This document shows positions 21,094-31,316 of a DNA stretch of 35,287 bases, piece after piece; the stretch's first letter is position 1, and the number at the start of each line of letters is the position of its first letter. The notes beneath the pieces were generated by a model. It saw only the letters and a list, made by a program, of their open reading frames with translations. It did not search any database and was not told where the DNA came from. The translations under genes were made by a program, and so were the position numbers. This DNA comes from Didymodactylos carnosus (Eukaryota; Rotifera; Eurotatoria; Philodinida; Philodinidae): positions 1 through 35,287 of the forward strand of contig CAJNOQ010001143.1 in NCBI GenBank assembly GCA_905250885.1, written 5' to 3'.

Positions 21094-23311
21094 ATGCGGG
21101 CTAATAAAAATGAATTAGCAAAATTTGAGCGTTTGTTATTAACATGGAATAACATTGGAAAAAAGCTTGAATTAGCCTATTTGAACATAATACGAAACAA
21201 AAATAAAATTGAAGAAAAGAATAAATTAATGAGTGATCATTCAAGCAGAAACACTGTAACACCGTCAGTTGATGAGCCAACTGGAAAGGTACGTGAAAAT
21301 CGAATAGGTTAATTAACTTATCAAAGACATGAGGTAGTTTATAAATGGTGTAGATAGCAAACTCAGCAAAGAAAATGTTGCTATTTTTCATTCTGTCGAA
21401 ATATTATTATGCACGTTAACATACTGTGTACTCTGACAGTCAGCTATTAATATTTGCTACCCCTCGAAATCTATCATTTTTTTGCTTTGCTCTGGAATCT
21501 GTCGAGCACAGTGAAAATATTGCATATCTCATTACAACATGTCCTACAGAGGTGTGCAACATAAACCAAGTTTAAATGCTTCATTGAGAAAATTTAACTT
21601 TACTTTGAAATCATAGCTCTGTCCAAATTTTATAAATTATTTCTGAAGAACTTGAGAACCTTCGGTTTAGGATTATATGAATCGCACATATTTCAGCCAA
21701 ATATTCTTGGCAAAAAGCATACAAATCAGATAAAAGTCCAAACATAAACCAGAAAAAGACTGCCATAATCTTTCTTCTCATTGTGACATGGACCTGCTCG
21801 ATTATGAGTAACGCTTGATAGAATAACACTTTCATGATGCCGGTCTATGTATACCCTCGACTTGTATACTTTCATCACGATACGTTGTTAGTTGCTTTCA
21901 TGCAGGGTAGTCCCAGTGGTGGTATGTGGGCCCAGTGCTTGAGTTAAGTAATGAGACAATACTTGTGGACTTTCCAACTCAATGTAATTAATTATCCAAG
22001 CACTTGGCTGATCCAATGCAAGTGAATTTACTTGAAAACTTCATCCAAGTACTTGCTTCAAAGCGAAGTAGGCTTTTAGTCAAAAAGTTGTCAATGTCAC
22101 TCTGAACATTGTATCGGCGCTTTTAAACTTTTTAAATCACATTTCCTTAGTAGTCTTTTTAAGGGTACCCCTCCCCTCTTTCTGGGCTTTCCGTAGAAAT
22201 GCTGTGAAATGCTGCAATAGTGTCTTGAATACCTCTGGTAAAATTTTGAATTCGATCGGCTGAAATTTAAGGGGTGTCGTAATGTGGCACAATGAAGCCG
22301 TGTAGCAAAAAAATAGTTTTCGAGAAAAAACGCATTTTGTACATAGGTCCGTTTTTCCAGAGCATTTGCCGCGATGCTTATATCTCCGCGAAAACTCATC
22401 GGAAAATTTTGTAAAGAAAACACTTTCTTCTATCAGACCATGTGTAAGAAAAGTTTTGCATGTACAGAAAATGCGAGAAAAGTTTTTGAAACTAAAAAAT
22501 TGAGTTTTTTTAGGTTTTTAAGGAAAAACTTCAAAAATCCATAACTTTTTGATGAAAGGTCGTGGAGTACTGGGATTGGTCTCATTGTGTAGCTCACACT
22601 TTCCGCTACATTAGGCTATACTCAGCTCAAAATCCGAAATTTTTATAAAAAAGAGGGAGGGGTACCCTTAAGGGTTGTCTTCTAACAGAACTGTCTTACT
22701 TTTCGGATAAAATCGTGCATAACGTAGCCTGCACCCTATAGGCTTATCTTTTGTTAAACGAGCTAGTTCATAACATTCACTACTATTGCGTTAGTCTTTC
22801 ATTCTTGCCATTACATTTTTTTGGTTAGAAATCCTTGATTTCCCATGTCGATAAACGTTCAACCAGATTTAGATCAACACCGTTTAGTGGTTCAAAACGT
22901 CTATCAAAAAACAAACAAATAAAATGTGGCAAAACAAAACCAAAGAAAACTAATAAAGTCGCTGGAACAATTTCAAAACGAAAAATAATTTCGCGTGAAA
23001 AAAAAGATAAAGTTGTTTATCCGAGAAATTCATCGCTTCAAAAATCACAGAATCTAACAATTGCGACAGTGGCAAAACATGTAACAAGACAAGCAGAACA
23101 AGATCAACCATCTATTCTGTCACCTGCCTCCTTGTCAACAGTTGTTCAAGAGAAACTGTCAGCTATAACTACAATTTCATCTGTCTCGCCAGAACAATCT
23201 CCAAAACGTGATCTGTCACTCCATGACTCTCATACACGTAAACCATCAAAAGATCAGCGACTACTAGACTGTGTTAGAGAAATAATTCGAAGAGGGAAAC
23301 TGACTCAATAA
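21094..23311 (+). CDS. Unidentified protein, at least two exons (about 225 aa)
   Basis: Exons 21094-21288 and 22829-23311, joined in phase 0 at AAG|GTACGTG and TTGGTTAG|AAATCC. Residues 1-65 are helical and charged (NELAKFERLLLTWNNIGKKL, NIIRNKNKIEEKNK). The second exon gives 160 residues: basic Ser/Thr/Lys-rich, low in hydrophobics and probably disordered (KTKPKKTNKV, SKRKIISREKK), ending in a short helix DQRLLDCVREIIRRGKLTQ. I do not recognise the family. The frame is also open upstream of the ATG to a possible acceptor TTTTTCGTAG at 21050, so the gene may begin further 5'. The 1540-bp intron holds a CAAGTACTTG repeat piece and a TTAA-flanked MITE. The pairing of the two exons is inferred from splice phase. 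Confidence 0.55.
21905..22070. repeat. Partial element of the CAAGTACTTG family
   Basis: Contains CCCAGTGGTGG, CCCAGTGCTTGAG, CCAAGCACTTGG, AAGTGAATTTACTTG and CCAAGTACTTGC, the motif set of the element at 17065-17525. The inverted partner end is not clear, so it is a fragment or an old copy. It lies in the putative intron of the unidentified gene. Confidence 0.55.
22163..22667. mobile_element. TTAA-flanked MITE (piggyBac-like target site)
   Basis: The ends GGGTACCCCTCCC at 22163 and GGGAGGGGTACCC ending at 22667 are inverted, with TTAA immediately outside both (22159-22162 and 22668-22671). A TTAA duplication is the hallmark of piggyBac-type transposases. The element is 505 bp, non-coding, and not a full foldback. 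Near its right end it carries ATAACTTTTTGATGAAAGG, then TCGTGGAGTACTGGGATTGG and TCTCATT, which resembles the core of the TWA foldback family. It lies in the intron of the unidentified gene. Confidence 0.8.
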
Positions 23312-23798
23312 CATGTTCTCTATATTTGGAAATCAACAGTAGTCATTTTCATCCTTTCTCGTCATAAAAACAAACAGATGCATGTAATTTTCGAACGGTC
23401 GGGATACTATTTGCGGAAGAATCGGTTACTCGTTTATTTGAAACCAGCTTACTGAACTGGTATCGTATGCAAAAATCGACTTACTCACACGCGCAATTCA
23501 GACAGAAGAGGAACGTCGATAGAGGTCGCTAGTTTTTATTTCTAAGAAGAACTTTGACAGGCTTTTACTATAAATTTTCATTTTTGTTGGAGAAAAAATT
23601 CAAAAGAAACTCGTAGTGGTTATTTCATCGAGCATTCTTATTACTGTACGTTACTGAGGTGTTACCAACGTTTTGCTATTAAAAATGGCGCCTGTAAAGT
23701 AATTTTCGATTTCCACGTGTCATTTTCTACTCAGCTAAAAGCGGCAGCCCGATAAAAAAATCTTTTTATCACAGAAAGGAGAAAACTATAGTTGTTCA

Positions 23799-25100
23799 AT
23801 GCGTCTTCCACAGGACGAGTTACCACCACCAGTTGCGAGTCCATCAGGTCCTTCTTCCAATAGTAATAGCAACACAACTATACAAATACAAAATATATTT
23901 GCAGAAGTTCAGTCTCAGCTACCAAGTGTTGTATTTGACAACGACGACGATGAGAAAAGTATATCAGATGATGAATGTGATGCAGAAGCCGTAAGTTTTC
24001 GTGAAAAGTTTGCTCACGCTATTTCCTATGATAGGAATGCTATCGTCTGGTTTTCTCTTTGAAAAGAATGCTATTCAACAGCAGTATATTGCACACGACT
24101 TATTTGATACTAACTCTCGTTTACTCAACCCATATCCCGAAGATCTTTTGGAGTCTTTATTAAAAGGTAATGATTCGTTTATATCAGCTCATCCGAGATT
24201 ACCAGATGCAGAAAATCAAAAACCTCCAAGTGTTGAACTACAAATGAGAGCTTCACCTAATCCACTGGAGAAAGAGAGTTTAAACGAAAATGCGTCAACC
24301 AACAAATCAAATCTATCGAATCATTCTCAATTTCTTTCAATGGATTTGCTCAATGGCATTGATTTTGGTAAATACAATTGAATAATCAATTATTTGTTTC
24401 ACTTCTTTTTGTTTTAGAAAAATTAAACACGACGTGTGATAAACATAGTCGACTTCCGACAAACGTTTCTCGATCACGTCCACAACCAACTAGTGAGTCT
24501 GTAATTCTTTATTGTAATATGTACGGCTTTTGAAATATTTATTAGATAGTCGTGCATTTTCAAATTCCCCAGCAAAAGATGATGTTGTACTGCAGCGATT
24601 AGTTCAACATGCTTCAAAATTTGGCCATGAGAGTACCGCAGGACATTCGAACCACATTCCACCTCAACCATTTGAGAGTAATTATCTTGAAAATGATTTG
24701 TTTTTTATTTTTAACTTTATACTTATGTCTTTATAGATACTGGATTTCGAAATCTTGAACGTGCGCTGCACGAGGCCGAAGAGAGAGATGCACGTAGAAA
24801 GAGAATTATGGCACCAGAAACAGAGGTATCAGAATTAAAAATTTTCTCCTAATACTAAAATTCAAATTGTTCTATGATCGATCTTAGCGTAAAACAATCT
24901 ATCTCGATTTACGCCAATCTGAAAAAGAAAAGAAACGGAAAGAAGAGGAAGAAAAAACGTCCGTATCGGTTATTAATCGTATTTTACAAAGAAATCCTAC
25001 AAATTCAAAATCAGACAGTAGTTCAGATGATGATGAAAATAACAATATGCTATGGTTCGAAAAGCGAAGAGAAATGAAAAATAAACTTTCAAAGTCTTGA
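23799..25100 (+). CDS. Unidentified acidic, partly coiled protein, six exons, 333 aa
   Basis: Exons 23799-23990, 24067-24367, 24418-24492, 24546-24677, 24737-24825 and 24888-25100 (1002 nt; phases agree). Introns are 76, 50, 53, 59 and 62 bp. Order of features: a Pro/Ser/Asn-rich start (PPPVASPSGPSSNSNSN); NIFAEVQSQLPSVVFD followed by an acidic run DNDDDEKSISDDECDAEA; a conserved-looking block AHDLFDTNSRLLNPYPEDLL; Ser/Asn-rich linkers; a charged helix NLERALHEAEERDARRKR; then DLRQSEKEKKRKEEEE, a second acidic Ser cluster, and a basic end. No catalytic motif, signal peptide or membrane segment is visible. I do not recognise the family; the low-complexity acidic and charged-helix build fits a scaffold. 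The first acceptor (CTCTTTGAAAAG) is weaker than the others. ATG 23799 is close to a possible acceptor (TTCCACAG), so the true start could be upstream. Confidence 0.7.
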
Positions 25101-26014
25101 CTATACTATACAATGATTTTTTTAACTTGTTAGTTTAGAAGTTTTTCTTCTTCTATTTTAAATAGTTGTGAACTTTAAACTTGAATGAAATGAATTTTAG
25201 TAATTTTTTATCTTGTAGGAACTTCATTATGTTTCACTAACATAGTTAATGTAATGACACTTAAGAACTAGAGGAGTGACACGATATCTTTTCTGTATTT
25301 TCTTAAACACTGTATATTTTCTATAATCTCGCATATGGAGTTGATTTTGTTATTCTTTCTACTGCATATCCTACACGAGCTGTTAAGTTTTTATTGTGTT
25401 TTATTGTTCTCACTGGATTACTTGTTGATAGTTTGTTAATGCTACCGGTGAAAATTATAATATCTTAAAGCAAAAAGCTAGTCGATTGGAAAGATCATTC
25501 TCTTTCCTATCGTCCTTCACACTAAAAGCTCATAAGTTTTTTGCTTCATCTATTCCAAACAAACGATTTATTCTTACATCCAACTCATCGGGTTTCAAAA
25601 ATATCGTTCCGTAATGCTGTTTGAAATAATGCAGAATCTAAGACTGATTATCAGCATGGACTTAAAATGTCACCTATTTTGGTTTGTCCTATGTTAGTAG
25701 AATGAGAAGAACAAAGAAGTTCTAAAGTATCTCAGTGCTAAAAGAACAGGTAATTATTTCGGTTGATCCATTGCTGATTTGATGCATCAAACGACGAAGT
25801 ACGACGGATGAATAACTTTTTTAAACAATAACAGTGCACAAAAATTTTTAATGCGTTTTATGAACAAAGCTCAATATTAGCAAAAAGTGATTTTCGAAAA
25901 CTAAGTTTAATATAAAAGTTCTAAATTGTAATATAAGAGAAATCAAAATGAACACTTTATATCTAATGTTTTCTTCAAGATAGATTTACTAAATCAGTTA
26001 CTTGTTGCCCTAGA
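25101..26014. other. 3' flank of the 333-aa gene, no recognised feature
   Basis: AT-rich, with no frame above 60 codons. It probably contains the 3' UTR of the preceding gene at its start. I see no repeat structure. Confidence 0.35.
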
Positions 26015-26140
26015 GATCAAATCTTATAGAATATCTGTAAGAATCTTATATAAGGCAGTCGATGGAAATGCGTAAGATTCTTATATAAGAAACTGATAAG
26101 ATTTCTATAAGATTCTGATAAGGATCGTATAGGAAGGATA
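26015..26140. repeat. AAGATTCTTATA palindromic repeat, copy 1
   Basis: Six or more variants of AAGATTCTTATATAAGA in 125 bp. Includes the segment AGAATCTTATATAAGGCAGT followed by CGATGGAAAT, which recurs in the same orientation at about 32349-32380. Confidence 0.7.
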
Positions 26141-26344
26141 TAGTACAATTTCATCACATTCTCTAATGATCAGTACTCTATATTCTACAGTTTCATACGT
26201 GAAGAAAATAATTTTCTTTCCACTTATGTAAATTTTTCTATAATAAGACCTTAGACCCACGCGAACAGTCTCATGACTTGTCCCCACTGTCTACTGCTTG
26301 TAGACCGAATTTACTTCCACATTCTGTCATGTCTATCGTCAAAT

Positions 26345-27690
26345 CTATCTTCACTATAAGAAGAAAATGAAGTTTGAAAAATAAAAATATGTGAGATGAG
26401 AATGCAGGGTACGACATGTTGCTCGTTTTTATAAATCCCGCTTTTTCACACTAATCTCTAGAAAAACTCGCTGCTTGAGATCCTTTTTTTTTCTATAAAG
26501 GTCGCATTCAATTCGGACTCTCTAACTCTTAAATCGTAGAAAATAGAGCAGATCGAATACTACTAATATGCATCAAAACTCTTTTCATAGCTGTCTTAAT
26601 AAAGCACTAGAAGCAATCATAAAAGTCGTCTACTAACAAGGGAACATTTCCAGGTGAAGGAACGCTTTTCAGCCGGGGTTTCGCGCATCTGGTAGCCCAT
26701 AGTGAGCTATGTCTATGGTAAAAAAAGTTTGGGTTTCTGACCTGTTTCTGAAGAGATAGAGCATTTTTATTATTACAACTATAAGAGATATCTTATCAGT
26801 AAAAAAGTAATATGTCAATCAATACTCATAGAAACCAATTGAGATTTTTCTCACATATAGTTGACATTTTCTCATGCAGCAGCATTCAATTTACAAAAGG
26901 CTCTACGGGCGTATCTTCTTGTTTTTCCGTTAGTTTTGCTGCTATGGGGCTTTCCGTAAATTGAATGCTGTTGCATGAGAAAATGTCATAAACAGCTCGG
27001 AGATGTCTCATTTTCTTCAGAAATGGTTGCTCTGCACGATAGACTTATTTGCAAAGAATTTCTGAATTGAACTCTGGGACTTGGTTTTCAGAGATTTGAG
27101 TTTTCCAGAGTTCCTGATTTCAGGAGTTTTGATGGAGCCTTTGTATACACCACTTGAGATCGGAAATTCTTTCAGCTATTCAAATCTTTTTTCAAATTTA
27201 TTCTAGCTATTATGATCATGCAATAATTGCAGCTAGACGCATTTATGTGTCGCCGAGAGCCAAAGGGTTAATATTGTCTAAAATTGATAATTGAGTCTTC
27301 TCAAGGTTTTTTGAGCTCAAACTTTCACATTATGTTCCACATGGTGTCAACCATATGTGAGAAAAATCTCAATTGGTTTCTATGAGTATTGATTGACATA
27401 TTACTTTTTTACTGATAAGATATCTCTTATAGTTGTAATAATAAAAATGCTCTATCTCTTCAGAAACAGGTCAGAAACCCAAACTTTTTTTATCATAGAC
27501 ATAGCTCACTATGGGCTACCAGATGCGCGAAACCCCGGCTGAAAAGAGTTCTTTCATCTGGGAATGTTCCCTTGTAAGTTAAGATTCTGATTAAAAAGCG
27601 GGATTTATTCCAACGAGCAACATGTTGTACCCTGCATTCTCATCTCACACATTTTTATTTTTCGAACTTCACTTCAATCTTCTAAATGAT
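26345..27690. mobile_element. Older inverted-repeat element split by a younger one
   Basis: 26350-26455 and 27595-27690 are inverted copies, sharing AAAAGCGGGATTTAT, ACGAGCAACATGT.GTACCC and TGCATTCTCATCTCACA on the right. Between them lie a unique block (26456-26636) and the complete element 26637-27574. The younger element evidently inserted inside an older foldback element. The block 26484-26625 has a diverged inverted copy at 32925-33055. Confidence 0.65.
26637..27574. mobile_element. Foldback element with CAAGGGAACATT ends, TAA duplication
   Basis: The termini CAAGGGAACATT (26637) and AATGTTCCCTTG (27574) are flanked by TAA on both sides. The outer arms are about 230 bp (26637-26868 and 27346-27574) and well matched, including AAACCCCGGCTGAAAAG. 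Inside the left half is a second hairpin, 26863-26900 with 26949-26988 (CATTCAATTTAC..GTAAATTGAATG). Then come GGAGATGTCTCATTTTCTTC and a segment ending CTAGCTATTATGATC that matches the right half of the Tc1-like element at 33603-34294. There is no coding sequence. Confidence 0.85.
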
Positions 27691-27716
27691 TCATATCTAG
27701 ATGGATCCAGGCTTTT

Positions 27717-27824
27717 TCGTCAACCTGCTTATATACAGACTACTTTCGTAGTCTAGGTTCCAGGGTATTATCGTCAATCTGCTTATATATTATATTACTT
27801 TGATTGGTTTCAAGTGATATTATT
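27717..27824 (+). repeat. 54-bp direct repeat at the LINE 5' end
   Basis: TCGTCAACCTGCTTATATA at 27717 and TCGTCAATCTGCTTATATA at 27771, period 54 bp; the rest of the unit is less well conserved. Tandem monomers at a LINE 5' end often act as promoter units. Whether this one does is unknown. Confidence 0.5.
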
Positions 27825-27948
27825 TTGGATTGGAATTATTTATTTATTCGTTCGAATTCCACTGATTTTTGGCTTACAGGTAACATAAACAAGAACTGTG
27901 TGTTTTTGTTTTCCTTTTTTTTACGTCACAAAATTGTGACGGAAATAA

Positions 27949-28622
27949 ATGCCACGCCATAAACTCTTGAAAGGGTCGGTTTCATTGACCTTGACAAGTG
28001 GCGATGATAAAATAGATCGTTGTGCCATAGTGCAAGCAGTGAGTAAAATTCTCGGTACATCAGACACAATTGAGTCCATCGGCAATTTGGATTCCATAAG
28101 AGAATGGTTTATCGGATTTGGTGAACCATTGTCCCAGCAAAAGTTGTTGCAAGAAGGAGAGTTGAAAGTCGATTTGCAGAGTTTTTCAATTCAGTTGCCG
28201 TATCAAGAAACAAAAATCATCCGGTTAATGGGAGTACCCACATCGATCAGTGATGATGAAATAAGTCAAATCGTGAGCCGATGGGGAGGTACGATTATTA
28301 ACGTTGAATGTGAAAACCTTCCTGCCCCCGTACGAATCCATAAAAACATTTGTTAGACGCGTGCGCATGCGTTTTCCATCCAAAAAGGAAGAAGAAATCG
28401 TACCTATATCTTTTAAGCTGTATGCTTTAACTGTTCCAGTGCATCTTGAAGGACGAGAAAGAGTCTGTTTCCGCTGTAAACAGTCCGCTCATTTAAAACG
28501 TGATTGTATAATAGAAAAATGTCAAGTATGCTTTAACTTGGGACATAATGATCCTCCTGTCAAGTGAAGCGAACATATGCCTCTGCACTTGCACACCAAA
28601 CGCCGGATACACATGTTCATAT
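27949..28622 (+). pseudogene. LINE ORF1 N-terminal half (RRM-like and zinc knuckles), frameshifted
   Basis: Starts at ATG 27949 (MPRHKLLKGSVSLTL). The frame runs to 28356, with an RRM-like stretch around residues 88-118 (IIRLMGVPTSISDDEISQIV). A shift near 28310 moves the reading to a second frame that carries the CCHC knuckle CFRCKQSAHLKRDC and the start of another, CQVCFNLGH. A further one-base shift near 28560 restores the expected Cys (CQVKRTYASALAHQ). The frame is then broken by the inserted element at 28623 and resumes at 29522. ORF1 proteins of this type bind the LINE RNA. Confidence 0.75.
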
Positions 28623-29513
28623 GGTAAAAAACCGTTTCGCCAAAGGACGATTCGCCAAAAGACAGTTCGCCATGGCGAAATGTCATGTGTCGTTTCGCCA
28701 ACTGGCGAAATGTCGTGTGCCGTTTCGGCCATTGGCGAAGTGTCAATGCCGTTTCGCCCAGAATTTGTACAGTTTCACCAATTGGCGAAATGGCACATGA
28801 CATTTTGCCAGTAAATGGTTAGAACACCGTAAATTGTTATCAGTCCCCAAGTTAACTTAGGAATCTCACTGATTCTTGATCCCTAACTTGACTTAGGTAT
28901 CGCTATTTAAATTATGATAATACATATGTAAAGAAAATGTCGCTTGACTATAGGGAAAACATTTTAAAGAGGAAAGAAGCGGAAAACTCATCCGACTATA
29001 CTTTCTTTATCTCTATAAGTCACACTTATATGTATCTTTTCTTTCTGTCTATTTTCCGTGTTCTTCCTTATCTCTCTCTATCTCGCCTCTTAATTCTTTT
29101 CTTTTAATCTCGGCCCGTTTACATACGAAGACTGTTCAACTGCTCATCCTTAAACAGACGAACAGGCCATGGAATATCGAATTTGTTTTTAGTTTGTTTA
29201 GTTTATTTGAAAATATATATTTCGAGGGAGGTTTCCAGGAAATTGTCTTTTGGCGAATCGTGCTCTGGCGAAACGTCAGAGATTTCCCAAACTTTTGCGT
29301 ACACAAAAGATGGTAAAAAACCGTTTCGCCAAAAGACAATTCGCCATGGCGAAATGCCAGTGCCGTTTCGCCAATTAGCGAAACGGCATAAGACACTTCG
29401 CCAATTGGCGAAACGGCACATGACACTTCGCCAATTGGCGAAACGTCCAGTGACACTTCGTCACGGCGAATTGTCTTTTGGCGAATCGTCTTTTGGCGAA
29501 ACGACAGAGATTC
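28623..29513. mobile_element. Palindromic element (TTCGCCAATTGGCGAA) inserted in LINE ORF1, 8-bp duplication
   Basis: The block is bounded by GTTCATAT on both sides (28615-28622 and 29514-29521). Removing it with one copy of the duplication restores an open ORF1 frame (...DTHVH then IPTPTPKVS...), so it is a precise insertion. It has two palindrome-rich parts, 28623-28811 and about 29234-29513, around 420 bp of unrelated sequence. The motif TTCGCCAATTGGCGAA and variants are repeated; at 29367-29460 they keep an exact 30-bp period over four units. The start sequence GGTAAAAAACCGTTTCGCCA occurs at 28623 and again at about 29309, so two units may be stacked. Confidence 0.85.
28816..29230. other. 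Non-coding middle of the palindromic element
   Basis: Spacer between the two palindrome-rich parts. Contains AAGTTAACTTAGG / CTTGACTTAGG repeats at about 28849-28892 and a pyrimidine-rich run at 29000-29110. No frame of note. Confidence 0.4.
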
Positions 29514-29521
29514 GTTCATAT

Positions 29522-30099
29522 ACCGACACCAACTCCAAAGGTCTCGGTAACTATACAAGATACAGCACTGCAACAGGATCAGATACCGATAAACCGTGAT
29601 GATCCATCCTTGTTCCCTATAGTAGTAATGCAACTCCGTCGTAGCATGCTTCAAGTGATGCAAGTGTTGCTATTTGTAACCAGGATAAAGTAGAGGCTCA
29701 AATGATGGAGGAAGTAAAAAAAGATCAAGACAATAATGTGGATGAGAATCATGATAGTCCTGCGGATATGCCGGGCGGTGCAGATGATCCTCACGACGGT
29801 ATTGTCAATGAACAAACATAAATCCAACCACGCTTGATAGTAATCAATGCGGCAGTGGATTGGTAACAAGTACTTCTAGACCTCAGCTTGGTGTGTCTAC
29901 GTCAGTTCTGGATCATCCTTTTGTTGGGGATGCATACCAGTTGTATAAGGGAAATCAGGCTACAATGAAAAGGTATCGAAATAGTAGTACCTTCGATGAA
30001 ATAACACTATCAGTGGCACAAAGTGAACATGAATCCAAAAAGCAACACATGCATCTATCATCATCCGCGTCCAATGTGGAGGATGATGAACGGTTTTAG
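29522..30099 (+). pseudogene. LINE ORF1 C-terminal half
   Basis: Continues ORF1 after the insertion: IPTPTPKVSVTIQDTALQQD, a linker rich in Gln, Asp and Ser, then from 29860 MVTSTSRPQLGVSTSVLDHP and a Ser/His-rich end at TAG 30097-30099. Frame changes near 29600-29860 break it further. It is low in recognisable domains, as expected for the region between the zinc knuckles and ORF2. Confidence 0.5.
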
Positions 30100-30108
30100 T
30101 TTGGTCAT

Positions 30109-31242
30109 ATGTTTCGCAAATGCTCCTCGTCTACTCATATAACATACAAGGTATATGTTCTTACCGGAAGAAAATTTCAGGCTTGGGTTGATGATACTCT
30201 CCCTGATGTTATTCTTCTTCAGGAATTACATATGACCAAAGCGGAGCAATTAGAAACTTTTAAAAGCATATTTAATGAGTATAACGTTACGTGCAGCCTT
30301 GGAACATGGCCGGCGGATGGTGTCCTGGCAATGTCAAGAAAGAAACACCAGGTGGTGGATAGTGGAGTGGATCATGTGGGTCGCTTTACTTTCATCAAAT
30401 TGGTGGTTAAAAATACTCCCATCGTTTTTGTTAGTGTGTATGCTCCTGGAAATCGATTGGCTCAACGACAAAAGTTTTTCAATGACTTAGCTCCTTCCAT
30501 ACCAGCTAGTACTTTCGTACTAATCGGCGGTGATTTCAATTGTGTACCTGATCCTAAACGGGATCGAAATAGAAGCAGCGAACGGGATGACAAATCCTAT
30601 ACGTGCTTGAAAAGGGAGATTATTCAACCTTTCCATTTATTTGAACTTTTCCGGTCGAAACATCCTCGTACTATAGTGTATTCATTTCATAGCATTTCTC
30701 ATAATGTTCAGAGTCGTATAGATTTCTTCTTTGGGACCAAATCAATACGAGATGTCACACAGCGAGTATCATGTGTTCCTGTCGGTTTGTCACATCATGA
30801 CAGCATCTCAATCGAGCTTAATATGCCCTCGAGTGAATCTTCATATCATCGTTGGATATGCAACTCAGCAGTTGTAACTCGTAAGTCATTTATAGAGCGT
30901 TTCAAAGATATTTGGAGTGTCTTTCTTAGAACAGCTGATTTTGAGTGCCAAGAATGGTGGTTAGATTTCAAGACAAGTCTAACATTGCTATTACAAGATG
31001 AAACTCATGAGATGGTAAAAGAGTCCCGGCGCGAATTATTCAGTTTAAAAAAGAGTTACCGTCGGTTAGCTACCAACCCATCACCGCATGATTTTGTCTT
31101 GATGAATAACATACACAACCAAATTCATGAAAATTTGGAAAGAAATCTCTTGCAAAAACTAATGGAAAACATGAACGAAATGTCGAAAGACTGTCCGAAA
31201 GCATTCGAAAGACTGAACTGCATAGTGTTGAGCAGATGCTAA
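30109..31242 (+). pseudogene. LINE ORF2 AP-like endonuclease domain
   Basis: 377 residues, the longest frame in the window. APE-type endonuclease blocks: DVILLQEL at 33-40 (Glu39), VSVYAPGN at 108-115, IGGDFNCV at 139-146, QSRIDFFF at 201-208 and GLSHHDSI at 226-233, so all catalytic residues appear intact here. The expected N-terminal strand (VYSYNIQG) is encoded at about 30130-30150 but in another frame, so the first 30 codons contain a frameshift. Residues 240-377 are the helical linker toward the RT (WWLDFKTSL, RRELFSLKKSYRRL). After residue 365 the frame shifts again and the RT does not follow. Confidence 0.85.
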
Positions 31243-31316
31243 AGAGTACACTTTGGTATTCTGGGATAATTTGGGTTGATCTTGAGAATTTTTTAATTCC
31301 ACTCAAAAATAGGTAA

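Noticed and set aside
29360-29470. Regular 30-bp repeats that could suggest a CRISPR array
   Set aside because: The spacing is regular but the repeats are adjacent palindromes without unique spacers, the window is eukaryotic, and the block is bounded by an 8-bp duplication as part of an inserted element.
28493-29693. Six overlapping frames of 70-175 codons on both strands
   Set aside because: They arise from the TTCGCCAATTGGCGAA palindromes, which translate to repetitive peptides in several frames. Only the LINE ORF1 frame at the edges is meaningful.
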